In this document: positions 47,670 through 58,402 of the stretch, in pieces
How positions within the stretch are numbered: position 1 is the first letter of the stretch
How the letters are laid out: every line of letters starts with the position of its first letter
Source: Elmis aenea
Lineage: Eukaryota; Arthropoda; Insecta; Coleoptera; Elmidae
Assembly (NCBI GenBank): GCA_947652605.1
Contig: OX393581.1
Span: forward strand, 12,094,640 to 12,158,639
DNA: 64,000 nucleotides
Direction of reading: 5' to 3'
Notes under the pieces: model-generated
The model's database searches: none
Seen by the model: the letters and a program-made list of their open reading frames with translations, nothing else
Told to the model about the DNA's origin: nothing
Position numbers and translations under genes: made by a program

Positions 47670-48895
47670 TGGATATTGTTTACTTAGTGCTTGACAATAA
47701 ATTTTGTAAATACTTTCGTTTCAGTATCATAAAATTTCAAAATAAAAAGATTGTGAAACAAAATACGTTGCATTGGTCGTTCGTTGTTGACAAGTATGAG
47801 ATGTTATTGCATTCGTGCTAGCATAAACAACCATCCTGTCGATAATGCATTATCCACAGCTAAAGTGAAATACGAAATAAAAGTCTCCCCCCCCGTTCGG
47901 TCAGTTTCAATTTTCTTATCGATTTATTGGTCTTTTGACGATCTTTTGGGCCAGTAAATCAACCTAGAAGTTGCGAGACCTACGTGAGTCCCGCGTAACT
48001 ACCGATGTCCAGCATAGTTTAACTTTCGAACCAAAGTAATGTACACGCTGTCCCAAGCCATTTCACCTTGGGAGAACCTTCCAACAGCTCCCGAGCGTAG
48101 TGTATGTATTAAATGTAATATATATCCCGTTATCTCTCCCCAAATTGTTTGGGAAGCATATGGGCTCGACGCCTAATTTTATTTTAAATATTAATCGGGC
48201 AAAATACAGATTATAGATATTTATCTCTTACGGCTTTTAATGTGTACGTTCGGTATAACTGCTGTTGGATAAACATAATCTCTATAAACATAAAATAACG
48301 GACGAAAGGGATTTTATCGGCTTAAAAAATAAGAAATATTCAACTTGCGGAGGTAGCATATCTCAAACATGGCGTTTTAATTTAACTAAAATGTGCTCCT
48401 AATTGACTTTTATAGTAATTTTGTCACAGAGGGAAATATTTCATGTTTTATGTCCAGAAGCTATTACTTTAGCAGCTTATTATAATTAAAAAAAGAGGCA
48501 AAACGATATTATTGCGTCGTTATTTTTGTTGTTGCGCTTCATCCAGTGCATTAAAATTCATAATTTTCGAGATGCTTTTGTCCATGAATTTTAATTAAGG
48601 CCGTGCCGTCATTCTTCGTGAAAAATGCGACAAATAACGTACAAAATATAATTAAAGTTCATCGTCTACCGTGTTAATAAAAGTAAATAATCAATTATAT
48701 CTTTCAAAAGGAACGTCTTTTGGCAATTTTAAGACGCAAATGAATATAAAATTTGAATACAAGGGCAATGCCATTTGAACGCAAATAATGAGGATAAAAA
48801 TGTACGAAGTTAATACAAAGTTAGTCAGAATAATAAACCAATCATACAAATTTCATAATAATTAATAGAGAATACATAAAATACAACGATGTATG
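47670..48895. other. Stretch with a GC-richer patch at 47880-48160
   Basis: The patch has an AATAAA at 47875 and a hairpin around CCAAGCCATTTCACCTTGG near 48053. It could be a solo long terminal repeat, but no matching end or duplication was found. The remainder is AT-rich without features. Confidence 0.25.
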
Positions 48896-49209
48896 TATGG
48901 GGTTAGCCAAAAAGTAATAGCGTTTTTTTTTTTTAATGAATGCTGTTACATATCCTGAAATGTAACTAAATTAATTTATTCTAAACTGTAAGTTCATGAT
49001 GTAACGTAACAGCTGTCAGTTTAAGCTTATTTAAAAAATAAATCAACGATTTTGTTTAAAATTGTTTATTTGGAGTCAATATTCAAAATGGAAAATTAAA
49101 ATGAAAATGTTCGTCATATTTTGCTATATTAATTGCCAAAAGAGAAAAACGCCGTGCAAGCTCATAAAAACTTACGTGATGTACCTACTTGGTGAAGATG
49201 TCTTTAAAG

Positions 49210-49733
49210 CAGGGCTGTGGAGTCGGAGTCCGAGTTTAGGAGGAATTTCTGGTCTGTGGAGTCGGAGTCCGAGTTTAGAAGGAATTTCTGGTAAGTGGAG
49301 TCGGAGTCGGAGTCTGAAAAAATGTACCGACTCCGACCCCAGTACAACAAAAAATTGCGAAGTGGATCTTTGCCGCTAAATTTAAACTCCAATTTTAAAT
49401 CATTTCTTTATAGTTATTTTTCTTTTTCATATTACACACACCATAAAATGTCTTACCAGGAAAGGTCACGATATGTTGTCGCTAGAATCTGATCAAGACT
49501 ATGTTTATTGCATCAAGAACATCAAGACTAAATGTTTGGCAGAGTTATACGTGCCACTGACCATTTCCTTCGGATAAATTTTCGACTTAGAATTGTACGA
49601 AGAACATCGCCACGTGTAGCGCTTCCGCTAATTTTTACACACCCTGTATATCGTAACCCTCCCTTGTTAGTACTTAATTTTGTCTGAGTCGGGGTCCAAT
49701 TACTAAAATTTTTTTACCGACTCCGCAGCCCTG
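49210..49733. mobile_element. hAT MITE with GGAGTCGGAGTC ends
   Basis: The 524-base element begins CAGGGCTGTGGAGTCGGAGT and ends CCGACTCCGCAGCCCTG. Flanks CTTTAAAG (49202-49209) and TTTTAAAG (49734-49741) agree at 7 of 8. Its left part is a partial duplication of the end sequence (three GTGGAGTCGGAGTC units at about 49217, 49257 and 49296). It interrupts the mariner transposase and contains another repeat. Confidence 0.92.
49452..49674. mobile_element. Short relative of the ACAAGGGAAGGTCACGATA element
   Basis: Ends TTACCAGGAAAGGTCACGAT and the reverse complement of TAACAAGGGAGGGTTACGAT match the ends of the fold-back at 19916-20636, and about 130 bases of the arm are shared. An ACACCCTGTATA boundary lies just inside the right end. 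It lies within the hAT MITE, making a three-level nest. Confidence 0.78.
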
Positions 49734-50125
49734 TTTTAAAGTACGCCAGCGTCAGAATTTGTTTGCCAAATATCGTTCTAGAGATTTTGTTGTTAAAGAT
49801 GGACCACGCTCAGGAAGGCCAATCGAAATTAAGGACGCAATGGTCGAATCAAATCCAATTACTGAGAATCTAAAGATAATTCGAGCATTGAAAACCATTG
49901 GAATCAACTTGGATACGTTAGTAAGCACGATATTTGGATACCACATTAACTCAAAGAAAATCATCTCACTAAGCGCATTAACTGCGATTTTGTTTTGAAA
50001 CGAGAAGCAAAAAATGATCCATTTTGGAATCTCATGATAACAGGCAATGGAAAATGGATAAACTACAACAAAGTTGAAAAAATATATCGTAATGAACTTG
50101 ATCAAAGCACTTCAAAAGCAGATAT

Positions 50126-51980
50126 TCACCAATGGGTTTTGTTGTCAATTTGGTTTTGATTTCTATCTTGTACAAATTAATTAATAATTTTGTACAATAA
50201 CAAAATTCTAAAGCAATTTTAAAACTTTTTTAATCACATATTGAATGTAATTTGTCCATTATGACACTGAATTTTGAAAGTAACAAATGATGTCGGTAAC
50301 TAACTTCTTAGGAACGGATTTATAGGTTTTATAATAAATGGAAGAACGGCGACTGTATTTTGTTAAAGACGTTGAATTGTAAAAGGAACAAAAAGAAACT
50401 TGGCTGGATAGCAGATGTTCGAAGTATATAGGTTAGATTAACTTGGTCTTTTAAACATTAAAACAACTTGCAAAACTTTTTACAGTAATCTTTCAGATTT
50501 TAATTAATGCACCTTCGTCTTTAATTTAGCGAAAAGTTTGAGCAAGAACTGTTCACTATTGTTCGCAAATTTGTTTTGAACCGTATAAAGGATTTGGCTG
50601 TTGCTGTAAAAAGTGTAAGGATTATTAGCACACAGAGTTTTTATAATTCAAGGAAATTTAAAAAGTAAATAGAGCAAACCTCTTGTTAGATAATGCATTC
50701 TGAGAAGTATATAATTAGAATTGTTTTTTGCAATAAAAAATAATTTGCTAAGTTATGCTGTTAACATACAATTTAATTTTGTTAAACAATCACATTTGCG
50801 GACTACACAATTCTGCCATTTTTAAACAAATTTGCTTTGCATTTACAGTATTTTAAATAACTAAGTTGTTACATTTCGAGAACAGAATAATAACAGGTAA
50901 CAACAATGGTAACTAAAATAGTCACAATAATTCCAATTAATACAAAACTTACATCAAGCTCACAGTATGAGAGTACACATTATCCTGTAGGGCCAAATCG
51001 TCCTTGGTTGGGTTTCTAAAACCAGACCCTTTCTTGAGAGAAGAGAAGAGCTTAAATGCTCGTACTAACCCTAAGAGCGGAGATTTCCTGCCTAATTTTG
51101 GGTGAATAATGGCAACTCAACAATTCTTAGCACCTTGTGATTGTACAGTCGCTTGCAAAATTCTTGCAAACTGTGTTTGTAACAATAGAACAATGCGAAA
51201 AGATATCAAATTTTTTTAGTCGCCCTTGCGCTGATGTGTTGTCGTTTATTGCCATGCTAAGGCCAATGTACCTTCAAGTTTTTGCTAATTTCTTATAAAT
51301 ATAAAGTTTGCATATTATGTTTCCTTTACCATAAAAATAATTTTATCAATAAATTTTGACACGATGCATTAAAATCACTCCACCACAATACACTATTTTC
51401 CTTATCAACAAACTTAAGCTACATTTTTAAGGCAAAAACTAAAGTGCTTGATTTTTAGAAAACTATTTTTTGTAGTAATTGCAAATATAAACATAAAATA
51501 GTTACCATAACTATCTTACACAGTGATTATCTTTTGTCTAAAAAGGCCAAGTACCAGTGTAAAACATCATTCCCAATGCTAAATACGAAATCAGGTTTTT
51601 TTTCCACAAATATTAATGAAATTTCAAAACGCGATTGAGAAAATATAGTCAATTTTAAGCAGAAACTATGATAAACATGATTTAAAATAGAAAACTTGTT
51701 GGATAGATAATTTTTTGCAGCAACAGAAACCCGGTATAGTGTGGGCCTTTAAAGTCACATAATCAGTTTAAACAAATCAAATCAAAACTACCAGTATATT
51801 AACAAAATAGTAAAACAGTATAATTTTAAAGTTTCCTTCAAAAATGGCTTTAAATAGTACACTTGCAAAAACGTTTTCGCCGAATAACCCATGAGCAATG
51901 ATAATTTCGCATTAATTTTGTCTTGAAGCCACTTAAATGTGTCACGTTTAGATTAACAGCTTTCCGCTTAAGATCGGGCT
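50126..51980. other. AT-rich stretch with no recognised feature
   Basis: No gene or repeat is recognised. Composition is more mixed at 50985-51250. Confidence 0.35.
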
Positions 51981-51993
51981 GTTACCAAGCAAC
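51981..51993 (+). promoter_or_regulatory. Candidate X-box (RFX-type site)
   Basis: GTTACCAAGCAAC consists of the half-sites GTTACC and AGCAAC one base apart, the arrangement bound by RFX factors at promoters of ciliary genes in animals. It lies 113 bases upstream of an ATG with a good context. Chance occurrence in 64 kb cannot be excluded. Confidence 0.3.
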
Positions 51994-52106
51994 ACGTTCT
52001 CTATGCAACGAAACTAATTTGATTGGAACTGTAACGGAACGCATTGTAGATAGACCGCACTGTTGTGGGGGAGTACTTATTACTCTTATGTTTATTGTTT
52101 TTAATT

Positions 52107-52179
52107 ATGGCTGGTGATCGTCTTTATAAAGTGGCTGGACCCCTAAACGTTGTTTTACGTCATATAGCAATAATTATAC
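52107..52179 (+). CDS. Candidate first coding exon of an unidentified gene
   Basis: From the ATG at 52107 (A at -3, G at +4) the frame reads MAGDRLYKVAGPLNVVLRHI and continues a few codons to a consensus-like donor AC|GTAAGA at 52179/52180. The exon would be 73 bases, phase 1. The protein start is not recognised and no following exon was found in the window. The call rests on the start context, the donor and the upstream X-box; each is weak alone. It may be a chance frame. Confidence 0.22.
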
Positions 52180-52279
52180 GTAAGAAACAAATTGAACACA
52201 ACAATTTTAACAAGAAATACCTTTATTTTTTGTCCGGCTGTACATTTCTCGGTGGTTGGTTTTTAACTACCTAAGTGCG

Positions 52280-53770
52280 ACTGTCCCAGATTTTTGGTTG
52301 CCTGTTGTCATCCCCTTTCTATTGTAGTTGTATTTACCCTGTCTTTTCTATAAGCACATTTGCGTACGAGTAATATGTTCTCCTTAAGATGTACAAATTT
52401 ATAAACAAATCGTTTGTTGATTAACGAGACCCAAACACTGATGTTGTAGTACCCAAGTTATTACCGTAATATTTTTTTTACTAAAGTTGAAATTTTCATA
52501 ACCTGGCTCTTTTAAAGGGTAACTGATCCATCAGCATTTGTTGCAAAGTTATTTATTTAAAAGTATATGAAGATTGATGTAAAATAAAAATAATTGATGT
52601 CAGGAGGAATAACACAGACATTACAACTAAAACATTTTTTTTTTGTTATTTCAGTAAGCTATAAATTTAATAATTTAAACAATACTTTGTTACTTGGGCA
52701 AAATTTTCTTGTTAACTTGAATTGTTTTGCCAATTTAATTTGCTTGCTTTGAATTTTACTGCCCAACAGTCTATGCAAAAAGCATACCTTTACGTTTTTA
52801 TGTTTTGTTTAACGACTGATTTGCAAAAAAAAAATGCCGATATTGTAGGATATGAAAGCTATGCATTAGTAGTAAAAGCAGTAATATAGATAATAAACCA
52901 TAACCTACAAAATTAGATGGCCTAGCTCACGCACGTTTTTCTTGTGTTATTGACGTGAAACTGTTGAAAAACATGCACGCAGTTATAAGAAATTTAAATT
53001 AGTTCAAACCTAGATTTTATTATTAATTTATGTATGTTTTTATAGCTGCACTATAGCATAACTTAACTCTGATAAAAATATTATTTGCATTCCCTTAGTA
53101 TATTTTGATTGTTTTATTTAACCGATTCAAGTTATGTGAATTTGCCCGTTTAATTTTAAAATCGTGTCTTATTTATTGTGGGCTTATTTAATTCCTATTT
53201 GTACACGGTTTTACAGGTTTGCACTGCCTCGTCAGTTGATTTTTAAAGAATTTATTTATATACTTATTACTGTAATTCATTACTGTAATATTATTGTAAT
53301 AACGAAATGACCTGAATTTACAAAGTGTTTCAGTAAAAACTTTTTAGTCCTCTAACAATTTTTTTAATTTTTAAAAAGGCAACTTTGTTGTTTATTACCT
53401 AATATTTATAGTGGCAAAAGTATTCGCTTTTACATATTTGTTTATGTCTGAAACATTCTATTCAAAAAACTTATTTTAGAGTTGATTTATACCTTTCAAA
53501 TTGCGCCATATGTTTTTAAATAGATAATTTAATATCTCCTAAAATATATTGGCACATGACATTCAATCTAATATTTAAAATGAAGTGTAAAAACATGTGA
53601 AATTTTTTTTTTCTTATGAACGTTTACTAATGGAAAACAAATCGACAGAAGTATTAAAACACCTATGTTGCTTTGTGCAATCGGGTCCTAATGTTTAATG
53701 TGCTTTTAAACCGTTTATTCCACAAAATAGTTGAATTAAATATCATGTTAGGGAGAACAGAAATGGCAAC
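52280..53770. other. AT-rich stretch with no recognised feature
   Basis: No gene or repeat is recognised; if the exon at 52107 is real this would be its first intron. Confidence 0.35.
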
Positions 53771-53774
53771 CTGC

Positions 53775-54580
53775 TGAATTTAATAATTTATTTTATTTAG
53801 TCATGAGTTCTTCTACTGTTAGGTGTAGGACTGTTGAATTGTGTTGTGCTGACTTTTTTCCATGATCGTTTCCTTTTATCTCTATTTTTATAATTTTTAA
53901 TACCTCGTGCTTTAATTGCTATCTGTTTTTCCTTATTCATGTCCGTTTTCGTGTAGTGTTCGTCCCAATTTTTCCGTAACTTGTTTTCCGTCCTTAGTTT
54001 TTTGGGTCTGTTTTTTGCTGTAGCTCCTCTTTTTCTTTATTCCATAGCCAGATGTTATTATCTACGATTAGTTTTTGATAAGCTACTTTGACTTTTTTGC
54101 CCTTTTTTTTCCTTTTTCTGCCTCTTCTCTGATTTTTTTTTGTATTTCTTTTTCTTTTTCTGTTGGGTCATTGTCTATGTAAACGTTTTGACCTTTTAAT
54201 CTGCTCTTATACTGCATTATATTTATTCTGTCCTCCTATTTACTTATCGTTGCTATTCTAATACTTTTTCCATATTTTTGACCCACCTCATTCACCTGTT
54301 TGATATTTACTTTGACTCCTAAATTTTGATCTAAAAATTCTTCCATATCTGCTGTCCCGTTACTTTTATCAAATTTTGCTCCCTTTATCACAATGTTATA
54401 TTGCTTTTCTTTTTTTTTCTGTTTCTTCTATTCTGTTTTCTAAGCTGAGCATCTTTTTTCTTAAGTTTTTTTTTATGCAATAAAATCCTCCCTAAATGCT
54501 TTTTGTTCTTCCCTTATCTTTTTTACTTCTTCCACCAATTGTTTAATTACTTTTAGTAATTCCTCACACAGCCAGCACAT
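53775..54580 (-). pseudogene. ORF1 of a non-LTR retrotransposon joined to its own 3' end
   Basis: On the minus strand from ATG 54580: a coiled coil (KKIREEQKAFREDFIA, LSLENRIEETEKKRK), then RNA-binding-type ORF1 core NYNIVIKGAKFDKSNGTADM, EEFLDQNLGVKVNIKQVNEV, LKGQNVYIDNDPTEKEKEIQ and KVKVAYQKLIVDNNIWLWN. The coding sequence then runs through a few hundred frameshifted bases straight into the 3' tail shared with 24470-24760 (AACAGTAGAAGAACTC and an AATAAA-type end at about 53775). ORF2 with endonuclease and reverse transcriptase is absent. ORF1 proteins coat element RNA; this copy would have to use enzymes from full-length relatives. Confidence 0.78.
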
Positions 54581-54837
54581 TTTTATAAAAGAGGAATTCC
54601 AGATTTACAGAAGAGTAGACAAAAGTTCTAGGGTATTGATGGTGAATATGTAATCAATTACAAAATAACTTAAAAAAATTAGACCTGTATGTGTGTTAAA
54701 CTTTGAAATAAATTATTTGTCTTATTTGTTAGCTAAAAGAAACAACAAAGATTTTATGTTTTTTTTTTTTGTAACATCCATATCGTAATTCTGAATCTAG
54801 GGAAATAACTGACCGCAATAAAATTACTGGAATTGGT

Positions 54838-55273
54838 TTGATCTTTACAATGCACTACAAAGTGCATTGTGAAGTGCATCACATCTATTTATTCCCGAGT
54901 GGGATCATATATATTGGTTGGCCACGACATACTCAGGTTTACGACTCCGACATAACAAGTGACTTTGAAAGTCGGAGGGAGGTACACAATAGAGGTCTCG
55001 CTATCATAGCAAGCGCTGTTGGAAAACTTCAGCCAAGAGGCGAATTCTAAAGCTAGTTCACGGACAATATGCTAAATTATGCAACGCTCAAATTTTAAGC
55101 GGAAAATATTTGGCATGCCTGTTATTGCGGCCGTGATATTTTATCAAATATGTTTACATATTCATGGTACTGGCGATTCATACGTTCATTGCGTTTTTTG
55201 CTTCCGTTTAATCCGCAATGGTAACATGCATAAATGCATAACTACGCTGAAACAGAATGCAGTATGTAATTAA
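54838..55273 (+). other. Two adjacent unrecognised coding-like frames
   Basis: The first frame (to 55050) ends IGWPRHTQVYDSDITSDFES, REVHNRGLAIIASAVGKLQ; the second (55079-55273) contains CVFCFRLIRNGNMHKC, a CxxC-x9-HxC arrangement that could bind zinc. Composition is more even than the surroundings and the frames are 28 bases apart in different phases, as in a decayed gene. The family is not recognised and either may be chance. Confidence 0.25.
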
Positions 55274-55720
55274 CAATTGTATGTTGAGTATTGTTGATTT
55301 TTGTTATGCCATTTCATACCTTCATCGATTCTCTCTAGAAAGCGACTAGGCAAATGTTCCGAGCCAAGTCTCACAGAGAATTTAAATTTAAAAACTAAAA
55401 AAAGGTGTGTCAAAAAACGCTGTTTACTATTAATAGAAACACATTTTTATGCAAACAACATTAAAATTTGTACAACGTAAACAAAATTATTCTACAATAA
55501 ACCATAAGTTAAAGAGGTAAATGCAGTTGTTTTATATTTTACATCATTTTTTCTGTTTGGTGAAAGTTCAAAGTTCAGTAGAGGAGACCGAGGATGAAAG
55601 TAACACGGGTAACAGTGCCTATAGTTCTTTTAATTATTGTTTTAAGTCGCCCTAAGCGCTTTAGCAATGTTCTTTTACATGCACCTCCTTACCTTGCTAG
55701 TGTTCATCTGCCAAAGACGT

Positions 55721-56649
55721 TAGAGTAAAGTGCCCTAATATGGAACAGTTACCTATTATGGAATACATCAGTTTTATGACAATGAATAAGCGATATCTGT
55801 TGAAAAGTATATGTACCTATTTGTACATTGATCACACATTCCCAAATGTAAAATAGTTAACAAATATTCACTAGATTACATAACAGTTTCAAATATATTT
55901 TTGACGTGCTACCGAGTTTTTGGGCTACATTTTTCAGTGCAAAATTTTATATGCTAGGGTAGATGATATAAAATATTTTATTGCATGTTTATTTAGCATG
56001 AGCCTTTACATTTCAATTAAATAGACCAAAATTTTGATTGGGGCCATTTCATGTTTTACATATACCGATTTTTGAAATGTCACATTGATACCTAATATAA
56101 AATACATAGAGGTGCCTTATAATGAATATGATTATGGCCACTAAGTACAGCAATATGGGTTCAGTGTCAAAAGTGTCAGGAATGGGCAGACGAAAAATGT
56201 GCAAAATACCCAAAAATTCAATAGTCCTACCTGTAAAAAATTAATAAATTATCAACATTTAGTTCGAATGATATTGAAATATTATTTAATTTACATAAAT
56301 AACAGAGTTTTGGTTTGGTTTAAGTAATAATGTAAATCAAAAAGAAATAAAAGATTAATCTATGAGCAATTGTTTATTTTAGCGTATATTTCCTATATAA
56401 TTCTATATTCCATATTAAGAACCCCTAGTATTCCATATTAGGTCCCGGGAGCTTAATATGGAATAGTAGTAACATTTAAAAAAATTGGCTATATAAGATA
56501 TATCTACAGTAGTATCGTACCAGAATTCGAGTAATGTGTTGCGTATTCATTACAAATTTCTTATAATTTTTTTTGCAAAAGTTTGTTGAATAAATGTGAA
56601 TATTATTGCCGAATACAAAAAGTATTCCATATTAGCGCACTTTACTCTA
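55721..56649. mobile_element. 929 bp element with TAGAGTAAAGTGC ends
   Basis: Inverted ends of about 25 bases: TAGAGTAAAGTGCCCTAATA at the left and the reverse complement of TAGAGTAAAGTGCGCTAATA at the right. The word TAATATGGAATA occurs several times inside, and a palindrome TATTCCATATTA...TAATATGGAATA is centred near 56442. CGT stands on both sides and may be a 3 bp duplication. No coding sequence. Confidence 0.8.
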
Positions 56650-56755
56650 CGTTTTTGCCAAGCAGAGTCACTATTTTCCGCCTAAAAGTTAATGCACTGG
56701 GTCACAGGTCGAGTGACTTTTTGGAGACCTTTTAAAGAGGAACAACAAAGTACCT

Positions 56756-56961
56756 TAATACAATCTTGGTTTCCGGGTTTGGAACCGCGTCTTCTATATT
56801 TAGAAGTAGTTGACGTTTCGACCATTGTGTCTTGGTCGTTTTGAAAAAGACCAAGACACAATGGTCGAAACGTCAACTACTTCTAAATATAGAAGACGCG
56901 GTTCCAAATCCGTAAACCAAGATTGTATTATGGATAACGGCCGCGAAAGCCTCAAGAATAA
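56756..56961 (+). mobile_element. Retroposed near-perfect hairpin, 82 bp arms, 12 bp target duplication
   Basis: Arms 56756-56837 and 56849-56930 are reverse complements at 80 of 82 positions around an 11-base loop. A 31-base unpaired tail follows, ending CTCAAGAATAA. The flanks are a perfect 12 bp duplication AACAAAGTACCT (56744-56755, 56962-56973). Copy A at about 31360-31385 shows the unoccupied site. Each arm encodes DQDTMVETSTTSKYRRRGSK on the strand reading away from the loop, so this may be a copied piece of a coding or structured RNA. The source is unknown. Confidence 0.88.
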
Positions 56962-57649
56962 AACAAAGTACCTATATTATTTTGTTCTAAATTTTGTTCG
57001 CTATTGATAGATGCGATACAATTTGACGTTGGAATCGTGGTTAATTGTGGATTTCCTCAAATTTGTTTTTTGTAACTTGGGGTCAAAAGTAACAGTGTTA
57101 CAACCAACCACAATCAATGTTTTTACTTGCAAATGTTCACTCTTAGCACATAATTGGTGTTTTTCTTCGTTGAGAACATACAAAACTTGTCGGAATAATT
57201 TTCCAATGTGTTGCATTTATTTGTTTTACATTTTTGGATATAGATAATGTTCACTTTATTATTTTTTATTGTACCTAGATTTTTTTTATTTTATCATTTT
57301 GCTGTGGTGTATTTTGGATTCAAATATTAATTTGGTTAATGAATAGATACTAATATAATATTTACCCACTACGTATGAGTTGTGTAAATTATTTTGCCGT
57401 TACAACTTACCCCGATCATTGTTACTTTTAGCCACAACGCTGAGATAGGAAGTAACAGCTGTCTTACTACAGAAAAAAAATAATTCTCATATGCTTTACG
57501 AAACATATGAAATAAATATCTTGGAAGGCAGACAAATGTGCAATCTATCATTAAATCAATTTGGATGTAAAAAACTTGTTATACTCTATGAGAAATTAAA
57601 TAAAAACAAAAAAAAAGTTAATTTAATCCGCGGTCTCCCCTACTTGAAA

Positions 57650-58196
57650 TTGGTTGCTTCTTCATGTTACTTCATGCATGAACTTTTTTAGGGTCTTCCG
57701 ATGTCAGTAACACCATCACCAAAAAAATACTTTATTGATTAAAATTACGATTTCAAACACGACAATGTATTAAAAAAAGTTTATAAACGTAGTTGACGAA
57801 TCATTTAAGCAAGTGTGCCTTCTTTGCTTATCTTATTCGTTTTTATTTCAAGAAAAACCCTTAAAATGATCAACCTTAATCAAAAGTTTCAAAGAATTCA
57901 AATGCGGGTTCATTTTCAGATAATGTTCATTCGGTTTGTTACTTTCTAGATAACTAAGCAGTTTGTCGCTTGTTTGTCTAATTAACCCGTAAAAATGAAA
58001 ATAACGGGAACGAAGAAAGAAAATTCAGAGCATTCGCGAAAGTATAAGGTAAATGTAGCGATGATAAAATATTATTCCCCGCTTATTCCAGATTTGCTTT
58101 AAGAATAAAGTTTTGGTGTAAAGTTTTCATGATTCTTAAGATAATAGTTAGCTAATAATTTTATTAAGCGGTTTTAAAACAAAGTGCAAAGAACGT
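57650..58196. other. Stretch with no recognised feature
   Basis: No gene or repeat is recognised. Confidence 0.4.
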
Positions 58197-58402
58197 TTAA
58201 CCCATTAAGAGCCACAATTCTATTTTAACAAAGTTTTTAGTTTGTTTTTGTACTAATAGGTTAATTTATGACAGAAAAAGACTTAACTTTAAAACATTTT
58301 GTTTTGTTTTCATTTGTTACTTCCAATTTTGGGACATTGGCGCAATGTGTGATATATATTTTTTTAAATATAACAGAAGCAAGTTAAGTAATATACACAA
58401 AA

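Larger units (their letters stand above)
48899..50125 (+). pseudogene. Mariner element relic with 5' terminal repeat and transposase
   Basis: The 5' tip GGGGTTAGCCAAAAAGTAAT is of mariner type. From the ATG at 49088 the frame gives ENVRHILLY, EKNAVQAHKNLRDVY and GEDVFK, is cut by a hAT MITE, and resumes RQRQNLFAKYRSRDFVVKDG, PRSGRPIEIKDAMVESNP and, after a frameshift, KREAKNDPFWNLMITGNGKW. The expected TGDEKW has Asn for the first catalytic Asp. The C-terminus and 3' tip are missing. Confidence 0.88.
55577..57645. mobile_element. GGGGAGACC-ended element, copy B (full, with insertions)
   Basis: The left end AGTAGAGGAGACCGAGGATG and the right end, reverse complement of AGTAGGGGAGACCGCGGATT, form inverted repeats of about 28 bases. 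The right half is homologous to copy A at 30757-31464. Two insertions lie inside: the TAAAGTGC element at 55721-56649 and the retroposed hairpin at 56756-56961. Without them the element is about 0.93 kb. No recognisable transposase; superfamily unassigned. Confidence 0.78.

Noticed and set aside
47785..48165. Possible solo long terminal repeat
   Set aside because: There is an AATAAA and a composition change, but no defined ends, no target duplication and no second copy in the window.
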